This document shows positions 43,249 through 55,240 of a stretch of DNA of 64,000 bases, piece by piece. How positions within the stretch are numbered: the stretch's first letter is position 1; each line of letters opens with the position of its first letter. The DNA comes from Atriophallophorus winterbourni. Taxonomy: Eukaryota; Platyhelminthes; Trematoda; Plagiorchiida; Microphallidae. The translations under genes and the position numbers were made by a program. Location: assembly GCA_013407085.1 (NCBI GenBank), contig JACCGJ010001504.1:33873-97872 (forward strand), in the 5' to 3' direction. The notes below the pieces were generated by a model. It did no database searches. It was not told where the DNA came from and worked only from the letters and a program-made list of their open reading frames with translations.

Positions 43249-44436
43249 CTATCCTTCTCTTGGTCTCAATTGATTTAAATGGCGTATCCAAATATCGTTT
43301 CCAACGTGGATGTCGAACATGACGCTACCTCTCCGACATACAACCTTGCCCTCGATCCATGGGTTTCTTCGTTGTCGATAATCACGAGCATAGACGCTGG
43401 ATCCCACTTTGAAGCTCCTCTGAATGAGATGCTGATGAACCTGAGGTTGCGGTGGCTTCCGGACCATTGCGTTATTGATTGTACGAAGTTTTCTATCCAT
43501 TAGTGCCTCTGCTGGCGTTTGACTGTTCATCAGGGATTCGTGTGGGGTCGTCCGGTAGACTAACAGGAATCATTGCAAGTTGCCGACGGTAGTCCCCTCC
43601 CCTCGAGACTTGAGCATTGCTCTTTTGAATGTGTCGACAAACTTCTCCGCTTGTCCGTTCGATTGGGGATAGTAGATCGGAGTCCGGATATGCTCAATTG
43701 CATTCTTCTTGCAGAATTCGGCAAAATGAGCTGATGTGAATTGTGATCCATTATCTGAGACAATGGTGTCGGGAACTCCGTGTTGGCTGAATAGTGAAGT
43801 GAGTGCTCTGATTGTGGTCGAACTTGTGGCAGGAGAAAGCGGAACGATTTCTGGCCATTTTGAATAAGCGTCTACCAAGACTAAGTAGGTGGTTCCGTTG
43901 AGTGGGCCGGCGAAGTCAATGTGGATACGCGACCATGCTTTGTCAGGTCGAGGTCACGGAACCGGTGTTGCGTGAGCAGGAAGTTTTGCCGCTTATTGAC
44001 AATTGGTACAGCGCCTGACAAACTCGGTGATATCAGCGTTCATTCCTGGCCAGTAGGCGAAAATTCGAGCGATTACTTTCATCCGATTGAGTCCCGGATG
44101 TCCAGCATGAAATTGACGTATTACCCGTTGACGCAAAGCAGCGGGAATAACGACTCGAGCACCAAACATGAGACAGTCATCCACGATTGATAAGGATTCC
44201 CGTCTTTGGAACAGTTGATTGTCAGTCAATTGTGGTGCTAGCCTAGGCCATCCAGATTGAACATACCTGATAGCTTCTGAGAGAACCTCGTCGTCGTTCA
44301 GTGTCCTCTTGATATCTGCGACCGTCACGGGGAGGTTTCGGACTGCTGCGGTTAACTGATCACGTACATACTGCTCGGTAGATATAGCTGCAATCCTGTC
44401 AGAGGGTGCACTGCTGAACTGGATTTGGTTGCACAA
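43249..44436 (-). pseudogene. Outer Gypsy integrase
   Basis: Frame 44436-43993 holds the zinc domain (HAGHPGLNRMK..CTNC) and ends in a stop after CTNCQ; the core continues at 43878-43570 with DAYSKWPEI, SDNGSQF (second Asp) and NGQAEKF (Glu); the C-terminal part is 43530-43249 with SVYARDYRQ and RHLNQLRP. The stop and two shifts disable it. Confidence 0.85.
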
Positions 44437-44539
44437 AGCATTGATTGACTGATCTGATGAAAACCTCTGCTGGTTTTGCTGCGGCTTTGAAAATGGCCTC
44501 GAAATCTTTGATTTCGACGAAACTTGTTGTTTCGTTCTG

Positions 44540-45403
44540 GATCTGCAGAATCCTTCTTTGTGGCCTGTGACGTTGCACTGACTGCAACGGTGCTGTTTAA
44601 AGGGACAATATCGGACATATTGCCAGGCTCCGCAAGGCTAACATGAAGACGGTGGCTTCTTTGCGCTGGAAACTTGTGACGAATGCCAATTGCTTTGCTG
44701 AACGGCATGGACGGTGCCAGTGCCATGATTCCCATGTTAAATCATTGCCGAATCTTCTTGGAGACGTACCAGTCGTAGATATTCATCACCAATGGCTTGG
44801 AGAGTGAAGGAGGATTCTTGCTCAAGTTTGTTGAGCAGTCGCGTTCGAACATCATCAAAACGCGGAGATATCAGACTGCATATGAATATCAGGGACTTGA
44901 AATTGTCGTCTGTGAGGGACCACAACTTGAAGCGTTCACATTCGCGATTGACAATGCCCATGTGTGTCAGGAAGTCGTCAGTGTTGTTCATTTTCAGCTT
45001 TAGGCACCTGTAACGAGTGTTGAAGAGAGATACATGCTCACCAAAAAGTTGAATCAGTGACTTGATCGTCTCATCAAAATTTCTATCCCGAGGATTCTTG
45101 GGAAGGATCAGTTTGCAGTACTTATCCAGCTCTGCTGGGCCAAGTTTACGTAGCAGCAGCCGGACTTTCCATGCATCTTCTTGGAATGAAAAATTAACAC
45201 GAAAAGGTCTTCATAACGTCTGAACCAAGTTTCAAACGTGACGTTTGCTTCCGGATCATAGGAAATTCTGCGATGCTGTTCGCAATTCCGTCAATGGAGG
45301 GTGGAATAGCACGTGCTTCTGTACTTGGTACTTGCTTCTGAAGTAGAAGTTCCATCAGCATCATTTGCCGCTCCAAAAGAATTTCTGTCTTTGATTGTTC
45401 CAT
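44540..45403 (-). pseudogene. Outer Gypsy Gag
   Basis: Starts at ATG 45403 (EILLERQMMLMELLLQ, SIDGIANSIAEF), shifts, continues 44991-44737, and ends in a zinc knuckle near 44600 (RYCPFKQHRCSQCNVTGHKE with the last Cys after). The same frame then runs on through KISRPFSKPQQNQQRF into integrase, the in-frame junction. Confidence 0.8.
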
Positions 45404-45437
45404 GATTTCGTAACTTGAATAAAACCCGTCGCCAAAC

Positions 45438-45833
45438 TGTTACGTTCTTGATATGGAGCTAATAATGCACCCGGATATGCTTCCCAAGATATTGCCCAAT
45501 CGACTATTGAGAGAGAAGACCAAGGCTTCAGAGAATTTCGTATGGTAGCTCACTTCAAATAATAACAAACATGGTTTACTCATCCATATATACAGGCTGA
45601 GAATGTAAAGGGGAATGACCTTGGAAAATAGCACATTAAAACCGCGTCAAGGACTCGATGAACCAATGAGAATAAATGGCGAATATGATCAAATTATAAA
45701 CGCTATGATCAAATTATAATCATGTTTTCTCTCGCCAAATAATTCAAATCTATGTTGACATAGTGTCATAATAGAGTCGTAATATCTTCAAAGATATTGA
45801 GTTTTTAGGGAAAATAAACGTCTTTTCCCATTA
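45438..45833 (-). repeat. 5' LTR of outer Gypsy element
   Basis: 396 bp; few differences from 39576-39972. Confidence 0.92.
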
Positions 45834-46189
45834 TCACTACAGTTGACATAGCGGAATTCTCCGCATTGACTATCCAAAATATAGCTACGCAAATCATATT
45901 TAATAATAGCTTCGGGTCATAACTTTCGTCCAAAATAGCAGAGGTCATTTCCAGCTCTGATTGTGAATGTTTTTCGCATTTATCACATCGCCATGGAACT
46001 TAATAGGCCATCAGTAATTGTTCACTTGAAGCGACTTGTGGTCGAGGTTTCATTCCTCGCTTTTCCCATTGGTGTTCATTAGTCTTGTTCATAATTTTCT
46101 AGTGAGTGCTTAGCAAAACATTGGAGGCTTTGGCTGCTAAACGATTTCCGTGATAGCCACATTTCGAGTGATTCATGTGCTCGATGCAA

Positions 46190-46720
46190 TGAATCCGTTA
46201 AATTTTTTCGCATGGGACACAGATGCTTCGTCAGAATATGCATGAGTACGATGAGAAATCAGGTTAAAAATTGAATCTACCTGGTACAAATCCTAGAATG
46301 GACAAGAACTACACAGGCCATGGTTAGGGAGAGCTTGCCGAGACGAGCCAAGCAAGCATAAGATCATTTGATGTAATCCGCTGTATACTTTGGTATCCTC
46401 TAGCTTTATGATCGTGTGCAAGCGAAAGCCTCATCCGATGACGGATTAGCCTGCTCACCTAATTCGCACACTCACCAAGGTCATGCACTCCAATGTTCAT
46501 TCGCTGTAGAACGGGACGCCAGCTTTTGAAAATATTTGCCCCATTCACTATACTGACCACATTCACATTATACCTTTCTATTTCGACTGCTTCAGCATGA
46601 CGTTGTTCTTTATGTGAATTTAACACCTCATCTTATAAATTTCACCTTGTCATGGTAAGCGTTATGTTAAATCTCAAGAAGATTCTCAATCAAGACTGAA
46701 GCCCTAATCAGTGATCGGCT
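46190..46720 (-). pseudogene. Penelope-like remnant with hammerhead
   Basis: 46520-46680 aligns with the GIY-YIG end of the element at 23.6 kb (shared TTTGCCCCAT, TTCGACTGCTTCAGCATG). About 300 bp further on, in element sense, is a ribozyme motif at 46205-46234. No open frame remains. Confidence 0.6.
46205..46238 (-). ncRNA. Hammerhead motif in Penelope-like remnant
   Basis: CTGACGA (46228-46234), stem II GCAT/ATGC, GAAA (46206-46209). The stem III and cleavage region are decayed. Confidence 0.5.
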
Positions 46721-47154
46721 TCAAGTATTCTTCTTCGATGCAGTATCGCTATGTTTTGTGGTGGAGATCTCCGCCAAATCTAGTTCAATATCAAGTATCA
46801 TCATTGATTTTTCTTTTATTTGTTTTTTGCCGAGATGCGCTAGCCTGGCCTCGCAAATTTGACCGATAACAGCTTGTTCATCGAGTTAATATTTAAAATC
46901 TGTTTTAACCAATAAATCTAGTAGTAAAGTTAACGTGAACAATGAGAAAGAACATTTGTTGAGCTAACAGCTAACCTGTTATCAAGCCTGCGTATAATGA
47001 ACTGTTAGAATCAGTATTTGTGATGCATTTTATTAACTAGCCTGAAAGAGAGATCGAAGATGGAATATACAAACGTCCTATTGAACAAAACAATCATAGT
47101 TTTTGTCTAACTATTAAGAAGTGTTTAGTATTACACGAAGAAATATAAATTTAT

Positions 47155-47260
47155 CTGTCTAGGCGTGGGCAACCTGACAGTAATATCGCCCACGTGCAGT
47201 CTCTGACTGTGCGGCACTTTGCCTGGATCAGGCTTGTGCTTTCATACATACATACAAATA
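47155..47260 (+). repeat. RTE-like 3' tail with CATA repeats
   Basis: Contains the hairpin CGTGGGC..GCCCACG and ends in TTTCATACATACATACA, the form of a LINE 3' end. No coding part. Confidence 0.4.
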
Positions 47261-47589
47261 TAAATTTCATTATGCAAACTGACCGCGTTAAATTATTTGG
47301 CCTCTGAGGCTAACTTCCAATAGTGACATACATACTAAACCTTGTTGCAATTAATCTTTAAAACGCCACATACCATGGAGGTTAATTTGTTAATTTGTTC
47401 TTATACATACTTTGCAATTAAACGCTTGAGTAGAGTAAATAGCAGAAGAATCTCAGTATCTTGTGTACGAAAATCTGAAAGACAGTCTGCAATACTAGGC
47501 CATCTATAGGAATTCGTGCAGCGTATTCGGCTTAGACAGACGAATTTTAGAAGATTTTCCGTCGCACTTATTTTCGAAAGTACTCAATA

Positions 47590-47830
47590 GATACATACAC
47601 CAAATGTTGGAATATACAGCACAAGTTTGGACACCATCGATGGAAAAAGACATCTCTCTAATCGGAAGAATTTATCATAAGGCAACTAAAATGGTTACTA
47701 GATTGCATGATCTATCATTTGAACAGTGACTCACTAGACTTAGATTCCCCACTCTTGAGCGCAGGCGCATCAGAGGTGGGTAACACCTGACATACCAAAT
47801 ACTTCATAGGGCGTCTCACCAATTCAAATA
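47590..47830 (+). pseudogene. CR1-like ORF2 tail fragment
   Basis: LEYTAQVWTPSMEKDISLI, YHKATKMVTRLHDL, LRFPTLERRRIRG: the region after the RT palm in CR1 elements. Ends at the RTE piece. Confidence 0.65.
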
Positions 47831-48560
47831 CTTACTTACTTCCGCCTTTAGTCCCGTCTGGGACATAGGCCGCTAAACAGCTCTCTCCAGACATCACGAT
47901 TCTGTCCGAGTCTCTCCAGCTGTCTCCACATCTTGCCCATCTGCTTGGCGTCTTCATCCAGGTCTTGGAGCCAAGTATTTCTAGGTTGCCCTTTCTCTTC
48001 CCTTCGGGGGTTCCGGGTGAGGAATTGTCTGGTGATGTTTGATGCACCTTTGCGGAGGTTGTGGCCAATCCATCACTACACTCTCCGAAGGATGTCTTTG
48101 TCAACAGGCCGCTGCTTCGTTTGTTGCCACAATTCTCGATTGCTGACCTACCGGGCCAGCGGATCTTTAAAATCTTCCTGAGGAAGTTGTTGATGAAGAC
48201 CTGAATGTTATTCATGATGATGACTGTGGTTCTCCAGGTCTCTGCTCCGTAGAATAGTATTGGTTTTACTAAGGTGTTGAAGACCTGATATTGGTGGTAA
48301 TGCTGATACCGCTAGATCTCCAGATGTTCTGTAGCTGACGGAAAGCTGTTCGTTCTTTACCGATGCGGGTTCTGACGTTCGTATCTGTTCATCCAAGCTT
48401 GCCCGGGATCCTGGCGAGATAGATGAAACTGTCCACCTCTTCCAGCGCCTCGCCTTGAACTGTGATGGACGTCGTGTGGGATCCGTTGTTCATGAACACA
48501 TTGCTTTTCCCTCTGTTAAGGTTGAGGCCCAGTCTAGCTGAGTTAAATGCAACGATGCTG
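47830..48560 (-). pseudogene. RTE-type LINE 3' fragment
   Basis: Reverse strand reads RGKSNVFMNNGS, FIYLARIPGK, RTRIGKERTAFRQLQNIWRS, VFINNFLRKILKIRWPGR, GKRERGRP-like, and RDVWRELFSGLCP. It ends in three AAGT units (47832-47845). Different tail from the fragment at 34720, so two RTE lineages may be present. Confidence 0.8.
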
Positions 48561-49039
48561 GTTTTTTATTGCATCTTTTGTTGGGTGACCTACTCAAGTA
48601 CCTCTGGAAAAAAAGGTTTTAATTATTAAAAAAATCTGAACACTAAATACTACATTCCTGATTAATCTGTCTCCTCAAATTTTACGCAGTCTGTGCATGC
48701 TTTCTGTGGAACCGTTTACCGCAAAAATTGTTTCCTCGTCCATCGAAATGATCTTCAAACAAAGATTACGATCTTTTTTTGTTGAATAATACTCTGGTAA
48801 CCCCAGTTTACTGAAATACCTTAGTGCTTCCTTTTTATAAACACAAATTTGCCATCACACATGCTTCCGGTAAAAATATTCCATGTCCATATCATAATTG
48901 AGATTACTTTCGTCGCTCCTTTAAACCGCATCGACGCAGAAATGAAAGAACGATTTGTTTATTCTTTATGCGTATATCCTATGGTATTGCACAGCTGTTT
49001 GTTTTATTCACCATAAATCTTGAATTTTGAATCTTAAAA
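48561..49039. other. No gene recognised
   Basis: AT-rich spacer between LINE fragments. Confidence 0.4.
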
Positions 49040-50175
49040 AAGAACGTTCGATTTGGCATCCACAAATGTCGTCGCCGATCAACCTTTCCATAACTTTGTA
49101 TATTACATTATTGTGGCTAACGAGTCGATATTTTTCGATCGCCGAAAGGCCCCTCATGGATCGGCACTACAACGGATGCTCTCAAGACTAAAGGAAGCGA
49201 TCCCCAATTGCACGATGTCATAAAATGTTCCGTGATCGGTGCAACCATTTTGGGAGCTAGCAATCGGATCATTTGTGATTGGATGCTACCGGACCTTGCT
49301 AACTTGATGTAAACTTAGTTGGCCGAGATACGCTCAACATTGTGAACCCCGAATGCAAGCTCTCTGCAAAGTAGGCCTTCAGAGAGTGCACATTAAGGTG
49401 ATGGCGCGGAGATGTTCGAGCTAACATATTGACGTTGCGCGTTTTTATAATACATGGAAAACTAGTGAGTATTTTCTAAGTTCGCAGCGAAGACAGATCC
49501 ATCGTCTCTTCTTAAGGTGCTTACTCCACTTCATGTACACCTTTTTAAGTGAACATTGCTATATCATCGTTTAAACTGAATCTCTGCCTGTTGGGCGATT
49601 TTCCTTTCAAAAAATTATTTTCCAACGGGTTTCTTGGAGACTGCGTTATTGCGCAATTACTTTAGTGGGCTAAAGTCCCAAAGCAAAGTAGTACCTAATA
49701 ACGCCTCCATCTTGCGTTGCGGTGACGTACGCTATGACAGACTGGGAATGACCATCATTTAAGTTTAGTATTTTTGCGAACGGGTAATATTGAATCTAAT
49801 AGACCACGAAGTTTACCGATGTTAATCTTGATCTGCCTCTACATCTCATTCCCATGATCGATGTTTTGCTGTAAGAGTAGCGCTGCTGCCTGCTGTAGGG
49901 CAGCAAGGATAATGCTTTGAAAGCGTCGAGATATCTTGACTAGGGTTTACCAACGTACAAGAATAACTCGCAGGCTAACACAACATGGTCGTTCACGCAT
50001 AACGGTGTCAGGCAGACCAAATATTCTATGACGCTCTAAGCAGTTGCAAGAACTAGGTTGATAGTGGACGGAGACTCAACTTTGCGGAATCTAGTATGTT
50101 TAGTTACGTGTTGGTGAAGTGCATAGGAATGTAGCCAGTCCCAATAATCGTTCGCAATCCAGAAGGCATTTGGGA
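49040..50175 (-). pseudogene. CR1/Jockey-like remnant, RT start and endonuclease end
   Basis: Reverse strand: SIQSQMI, LLAPKMVAPITEHF, VVVPIHEGPFGDRK (RT fingers) at about 49330-49130; upstream near 50110-50040 is HFTNT..RLRPLSTLVLA, the end of an AP endonuclease, similar to 59040-58980. Highly decayed. Confidence 0.55.
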
Positions 50176-50929
50176 TTTGATGCTCCAAGTCTTATGATAG
50201 GTTTTTTCGATTAGCTTCTCATTTGCATTTTATAATATCCTTCATGTTGATTTTTGAAATGGTGAGCTATGAAATGCCCGGACCTTATTCTTTGTAGTTG
50301 GCACCTCGAGGAATCCGGAAGATATCCAAAATTTTAGCATTTCGGACACCGATTAATTTGTGCTAGGTGTTTCATTGTTTTCAATTGTGCTCACACATGT
50401 CATGAGACAGAACGTCAAAAGAATTTTCCGGATAGCAGAGAATTACAACTCGCGACAAATTTCAATCTCACCATGGTTAATCAGCATAGATTCTTCTAGT
50501 GATAACTCGAAAACCACCAATAAGATAACCAACTATTACTAGGTCATTCAACTTGTTCGACGTTTCCAGCGCTAATATTGAAAGATAAGGTTCATTTTAA
50601 TGAGATGAATTCAAGAGGCAGTTCACACGAACTACTGATGAGGGTGTATCTGCCGCCAGTATTATCTGACCACATCAATCGTATAAGTCATGCTTAGCCT
50701 TATTTTTGGAAATATCAGCCAGTTTTGTACATATAATCCCCTGGTTTATACCCATGGACTTCGGTATGTAATAGAGAAACTCTAGCAATTTATTCAGCCT
50801 AATCCATTCAATTTTCCGTAATATTTGGGCCTTACTGCTACTGTCAGACAAAACTCAGTTTGATCTTCATCTGCTCGATTATCACTCAAATATTGATCTG
50901 TAAGATAAGAACGCAGTTGCACTAAGTTC
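50176..50929. other. No gene recognised
   Basis: No coding similarity or repeats seen. Confidence 0.35.
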
Positions 50930-51680
50930 TATGGCAGTAGCCTCTAACTTTGGTAACATTTACACCAATGTCGTTTATATCATGAAAATGAATTTGGGAA
51001 TCAATCGGTTAGAGCAGGGTTGCGTGTATGTTTATAATGAGCAAACTTCTAGAAAACTTTGCACTAGGGTAAGGGAACATAGGAAACGAGTAGGAAAGCA
51101 ACCCGCAATCCCAGTGAATATCATTCACTGATTCGGGATTCTGCACTAGCTGAACACGTGCTAGACACTGGACACAGCGCAGATCTTGATAACGTGGAAG
51201 TGATAAGACGGGGTGTGAAATCTTATAGGGAAAGACTGTAACGCGGATGCAGTTGAAATAACAAAGGTTAGGGCGAATGCGGTGAACAAGGTGGATAGGG
51301 CGGATATCTCAACAATCTGGCGTTCGGTTCTGCAGCGGATAAATATTAACGTGCATAACACCTAATGTGCACATGGATTACGTAAACAGTGGGTCAGCGG
51401 AAACTGTTCGCAACTGCACGCAAAATGAACAATTTAGGGATTAACTCAGAATTTAGGGGGTGTGATCAATTGTCTATCTTAGAGAACTCAGAATTGGGCA
51501 AGAAAACGCCATTTAAACCTGAACACTGTTCGTACCGACACCCTTGGTCTGACGAAGCTTCTGTGTTCAGAAGCAAAACGTTACCAAAAACCTGCAGCAA
51601 CCGATTTATTGCAAACTTTCTTTCCATGATTATGGACTCCCGATCGGTCTCGAATATTTGGCGTTCATATCACCCTTGCC
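50930..51680 (+). pseudogene. Penelope-like 3' end with hammerhead
   Basis: GIY-YIG remnant: GCVYVYNEQTSRKLCTRVRE, HRKRVGKQP, then DSALAEHVLDTGHSADLDNV (51140-51200), matching 24454-24050. The terminal repeat follows with a hammerhead motif and CCCGATCGGTC, also found at 25371. RT is missing. Confidence 0.75.
51543..51592 (+). ncRNA. Hammerhead motif with G12 changed
   Basis: CTGACGA (51549-51555), perfect stem II GCTTCTG/CAGAAGC, stem I TTGGT/ACCAA, GTTACC. The GAAAC box reads AAAAC: the essential G12 is A. Predicted inactive, although its stems are better than in the copy at 25283. Confidence 0.6.
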
Positions 51681-52557
51681 AACCTTTGTTAACCAAAGTC
51701 TCGTTCGTTTCTTTTTGAGTCAAGGCTAATCTGATGAGTATGCTCATTAATAATTTCCAGGAGGGTATGCATGTTTCGAGTGTTGAGTGAGCATCTATCG
51801 CCTAACAATTCGATTATTATCCCATTATAGGAGTTCACAAATGATGGCAGACAGTTGAACCACACCAAAACACAAAGACATCGCCAAACACAAAGGTAAA
51901 CAATGCAAATATTTAACAGTGAAAATTGATTATTCAGAGTTTATCGATCATCAATTAACGGAAGGGCGAGGTTAAAAAATACCACCGCTTCTTCCACAAA
52001 CGCTGCAAATGAAATTCATGTTTGCAGGTTCTACATCTACGTAAGTCATTTGTAAGGAATATCATATCATAAACATAAGCAGTGTTAGGTGAGCGATTAA
52101 AACCTATCACATTAGAGTCGGACGAGTTATTTGACAGACTGTTTCACCATTTGATAAAAATCATTGTGTTTGCTCTGAATGTTCCAATTACTCCGACTCA
52201 GTTGAAGTTCAGAATAACGTTTTTGAAAAAAACCACCCTGTAATTCTCTGCACTCTAATCTCTCAGTTATTTATTTTCAGATTTTATCTTGAATATGTTG
52301 AATTTAACAATACAGCTTTGTTTCCACTATTAGCTTTTTCGGTTAATAGTATTGGATAAACTGGACCTTGTTATTCATAATTTTCAAACGGTAAAATCTT
52401 GGGAGCCCACACAAATAAAAGTTTTTGACACCGATTGCTTTGAGTGGAGAATTATACTGCATTGTAATACATAACTCGATTCACTAGTTTGTTCTTATAA
52501 ATTTTGCCATGTTTTATGCCGTCACTTCAGCACATTACTGGTTGAATCTAAAAACCA
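51681..52557. other. No gene recognised
   Basis: AT-rich sequence without coding similarity. Confidence 0.4.
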
Positions 52558-52800
52558 TATTGTTATCTCTATTCCAGTGCTTGCTCAGCCGTGGGTTAGA
52601 GAGAACCACAACAGTAGCTGAACTCGTTTATTCACTAAATAAATGAATATCACAATATCGGTACAGTTAACAATAATCACATTAATAGTTCGCGATCAAT
52701 ATTGAGTGATGAATATCCGGTAGACGCATGATCAATCCTCAATTGATCCCATGCGATGCGACTCATGTTCGGTGAATGTGCTTAACTCAATAATGCCTTA
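52558..52800 (-). repeat. Diverged LTR related to the gag-only elements
   Basis: Shares TTGTTATCT, CAGAGAG/TAGAGAGAACC-CAAC, CTGAACTCG-TTATTCAC, TGAATATCACA and AATAATCACA in order with the LTR at 5626-5850. Probably the 3' LTR of the pol remnant at 53270-55240. Confidence 0.6.
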
Positions 52801-53269
52801 AAATCCAGTTTCTGGCGGACCAAATGTCTCACGATAAATATAAAGGTTATTCAGTATTTTCGTCATGGTTTTCTGTGGACTCCGTTTGGTTTCTTCTGAT
52901 ATCATTGATATGGCGAATTTCTATCATTCTCTTTACATAGACAAACTTCAGACGGGACGTATAATAACTAACGATTTCGAGTATAGGCAGTTCTTTCGGA
53001 AAATGCGAACCTAGACAGTATCTTCAGATTTGTAAACTCTTTTTATGCACCAGGTAAATATGGGTTCGGTTGAGTGTTTGATTGCTGATTAGTAGTAGGT
53101 ACCATAGCATGATTTCCTGTTTCGATTGGTCATCCGAGGAAGTATTTTGCTGGTCTCATCTGATTTGGTGTTGCTGTGCTGGGTGTACTGCGATACGTTT
53201 ATAGAAATGATTTCAGATTTGAATCGCGCTTCCCCTCCCCTTTCAATCTGGTGATTGAGTGTGTGAATA
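52801..53269. other. Between LTR-like repeat and Gypsy pol
   Basis: Probably the decayed pol 3' end; no clear motifs. Confidence 0.35.
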
Positions 53270-55240
53270 TATCTACAAATCTTTCACCTTATCCGTTTGA
53301 TTGAGGGTGAGAGCTTGGGCTGAACAGGTAGGTAATGTCACATCTAAGCTTTGGTCCATTGTCACTAATCTCTGGATTAACAAATCGTGAAAAAAGTTCA
53401 CTGGGAAAATCTTGGGCCATTTCAGGTATGCGAAAACCACGAACATATATCTGACTTGGTTAATTTGTCCAGCAAAATGAATATGTACACAACATCTTAG
53501 ACATTTTGGGGTGGCCATGAAATTGCTCCAACTTTTTTCGGTATTTTTGTTGCTGCTGTTGCACCATTTTGATACGAGCAAACAGTTTTCTCAACATCAA
53601 GATCGATAAATGTTTAGTGAGTGTATGAACGAGCCAGTGCTTTCATTCGATTGATTCCGATGTTACCTGTTTAAAACTGTTTCAGCACCACACTCTGTAG
53701 AATTCTAAGACAACAACACGGTCATACAACATTGAACAACTATCAATCATGAAGAGCACGAATCTATTATGATGAAATTGGTGAAACATGACATTAAATC
53801 GTTCTAATAGCCAAGTTATTTGTTTTTAGCTGATAATTCATTTTTAATGTGGAATCTCTTTGGGTTTCTTGTCGAACATCTTATGTCGTGATAGGGAGTT
53901 GACGTACTGATATCTGATATACTAAACGCATTTCTTCATCAGCGTTATAGCGGTGGCAACAAAATATTCTTCTTTTGATTGTGAGATATGTAGGATGAGT
54001 CTAAATAAAACGCTCGGAATCCCAAAACTTGTAGCGCAACTAAATTCAAAGTCTAAAAGGTGTATGACCCAACATTACAGTGGAATTTGAGCGTGGACTG
54101 GGATAACTTTTAGTGAAAAATATTAAAAATATCAGTTTAATTTTAGTGTAAATTTTAAATCTCCTTTCATAAAACATCTTATGGAATTTCATAGCAGCAA
54201 ACACCAAGGCCATGATTTCTTTTTCATTTTGCCCCTACTGTTTCTCTACGGGAAACAACGTACGTTAGGAATGCATAAGGATTTTCTGTCGATTTACACT
54301 GATCTCAGCTAACAAAACAGCTAAAAGTTCAACCTTAGATACTTTAGAGGCAACAAATCCTGGATCGTAATGTGTCAACAAGATATCCGAAGATGATATT
54401 TTCAAATGACTTTTGATATCCATTTGACCAGATCCATCGGATACTTTTAGTCAAAGGGCGGTTTAAGCGAGCTTTGAGCATCTGAGGAACAAAATATTGA
54501 TAATAATTTACCAATAGCAGTAGGACTTTGAGGTAGCAAATCATGAAATGTTGGCATTTATTTCACTGATGCAATTTTGTCAGGATCAAGTCTTCTGACT
54601 TTGCTGTTTATAATGGATCCAAAGCTTGACACACTAAACAACATAAGAAAACATTTTTCTGAACACACAACTGACATAGATGGGCATTGTTTTTCTGTGT
54701 GTTGGAACTTACCACAAGAATGTCATCAATATAAGGTAAACCAGAGAGCATAGTGTCCATAGTTTGCTAGAAAATTTCATGTCCAGATAAAGTGATCGTC
54801 GATTGTGAAAACAAAGGCACGGATGCGTTTTATTAGTACAAGTTCCTTGGTTTTTTCACTAACTGCGACTTGTAAATAGGCGTCTGTGATATATATATTC
54901 AGGAAAATGTTTCTCTGATTCAGTTGTACGAACAAGTCTTCTAAGTTTGGTAAGGGATACTGATGTGTCTCGAGACAGCTGTTTAGTCCTGTCAAAAGAG
55001 TTGGCACAGAAATTGAGATTTCTGTTTGCAATCCTAACAACAACAAATATTTGAGCAGAATAAATAATTAGACTGTTGACACCCTCACCCTCCACGCGGT
55101 TCAATTCTCCCACAACTGCACTGAGACTTGCGTAAGAAACTGGGTTTTTTGGGACGAAATACTGGGCGTGACTCAGGTTTTGGGAGTAGCGCAGCTTTTG
55201 TTTGGGTCATCGATCAAAGTATTCACATTATTGGTTCAAA
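53270..55240 (-). pseudogene. Decayed Gypsy pol (RT, RNase H, integrase)
   Basis: Order on the - strand: PKPESRPVFRPKK and VVGELNRVE (RT start, 55190-55090), TGLNSCLETHQYPLPNLEDL and FLNIYITDAYLQVAVSE (RT palm; the catalytic YxDD further on is not clear), LLLLVNYYQYFVPQML and RLNRPLTKS (54540-54460), then integrase core YLKWPKIFPV (53470-53400). Many shifts. It is the only Gypsy copy here with RT. Its LTR-like neighbour links it to the family of the gag-only elements. Confidence 0.78.

Larger units (their letters stand above)
39576..45833 (-). mobile_element. Outer Gypsy element: gag-integrase, no RT
   Basis: LTRs of 397 and 396 bp (39576-39972, 45438-45833), nearly identical; target duplication TCACT (39571-39575, 45834-45838). 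Primer site TTGGCGACGGG follows the 5' LTR, and polypurine tract AAAAAGGGAGG precedes the 3' LTR. Inside, Gag passes in frame to the integrase zinc domain at about 44450; protease, RT and RNase H are missing. The pol tail is interrupted by a second element (40173-43225). Without both that insertion and the missing genes, it is 3.2 kb. Confidence 0.92.

Noticed and set aside
51728..51760. CTGATGAGTATGCTCAT as a hammerhead core
   Set aside because: The stem could form but no GAAA box follows.
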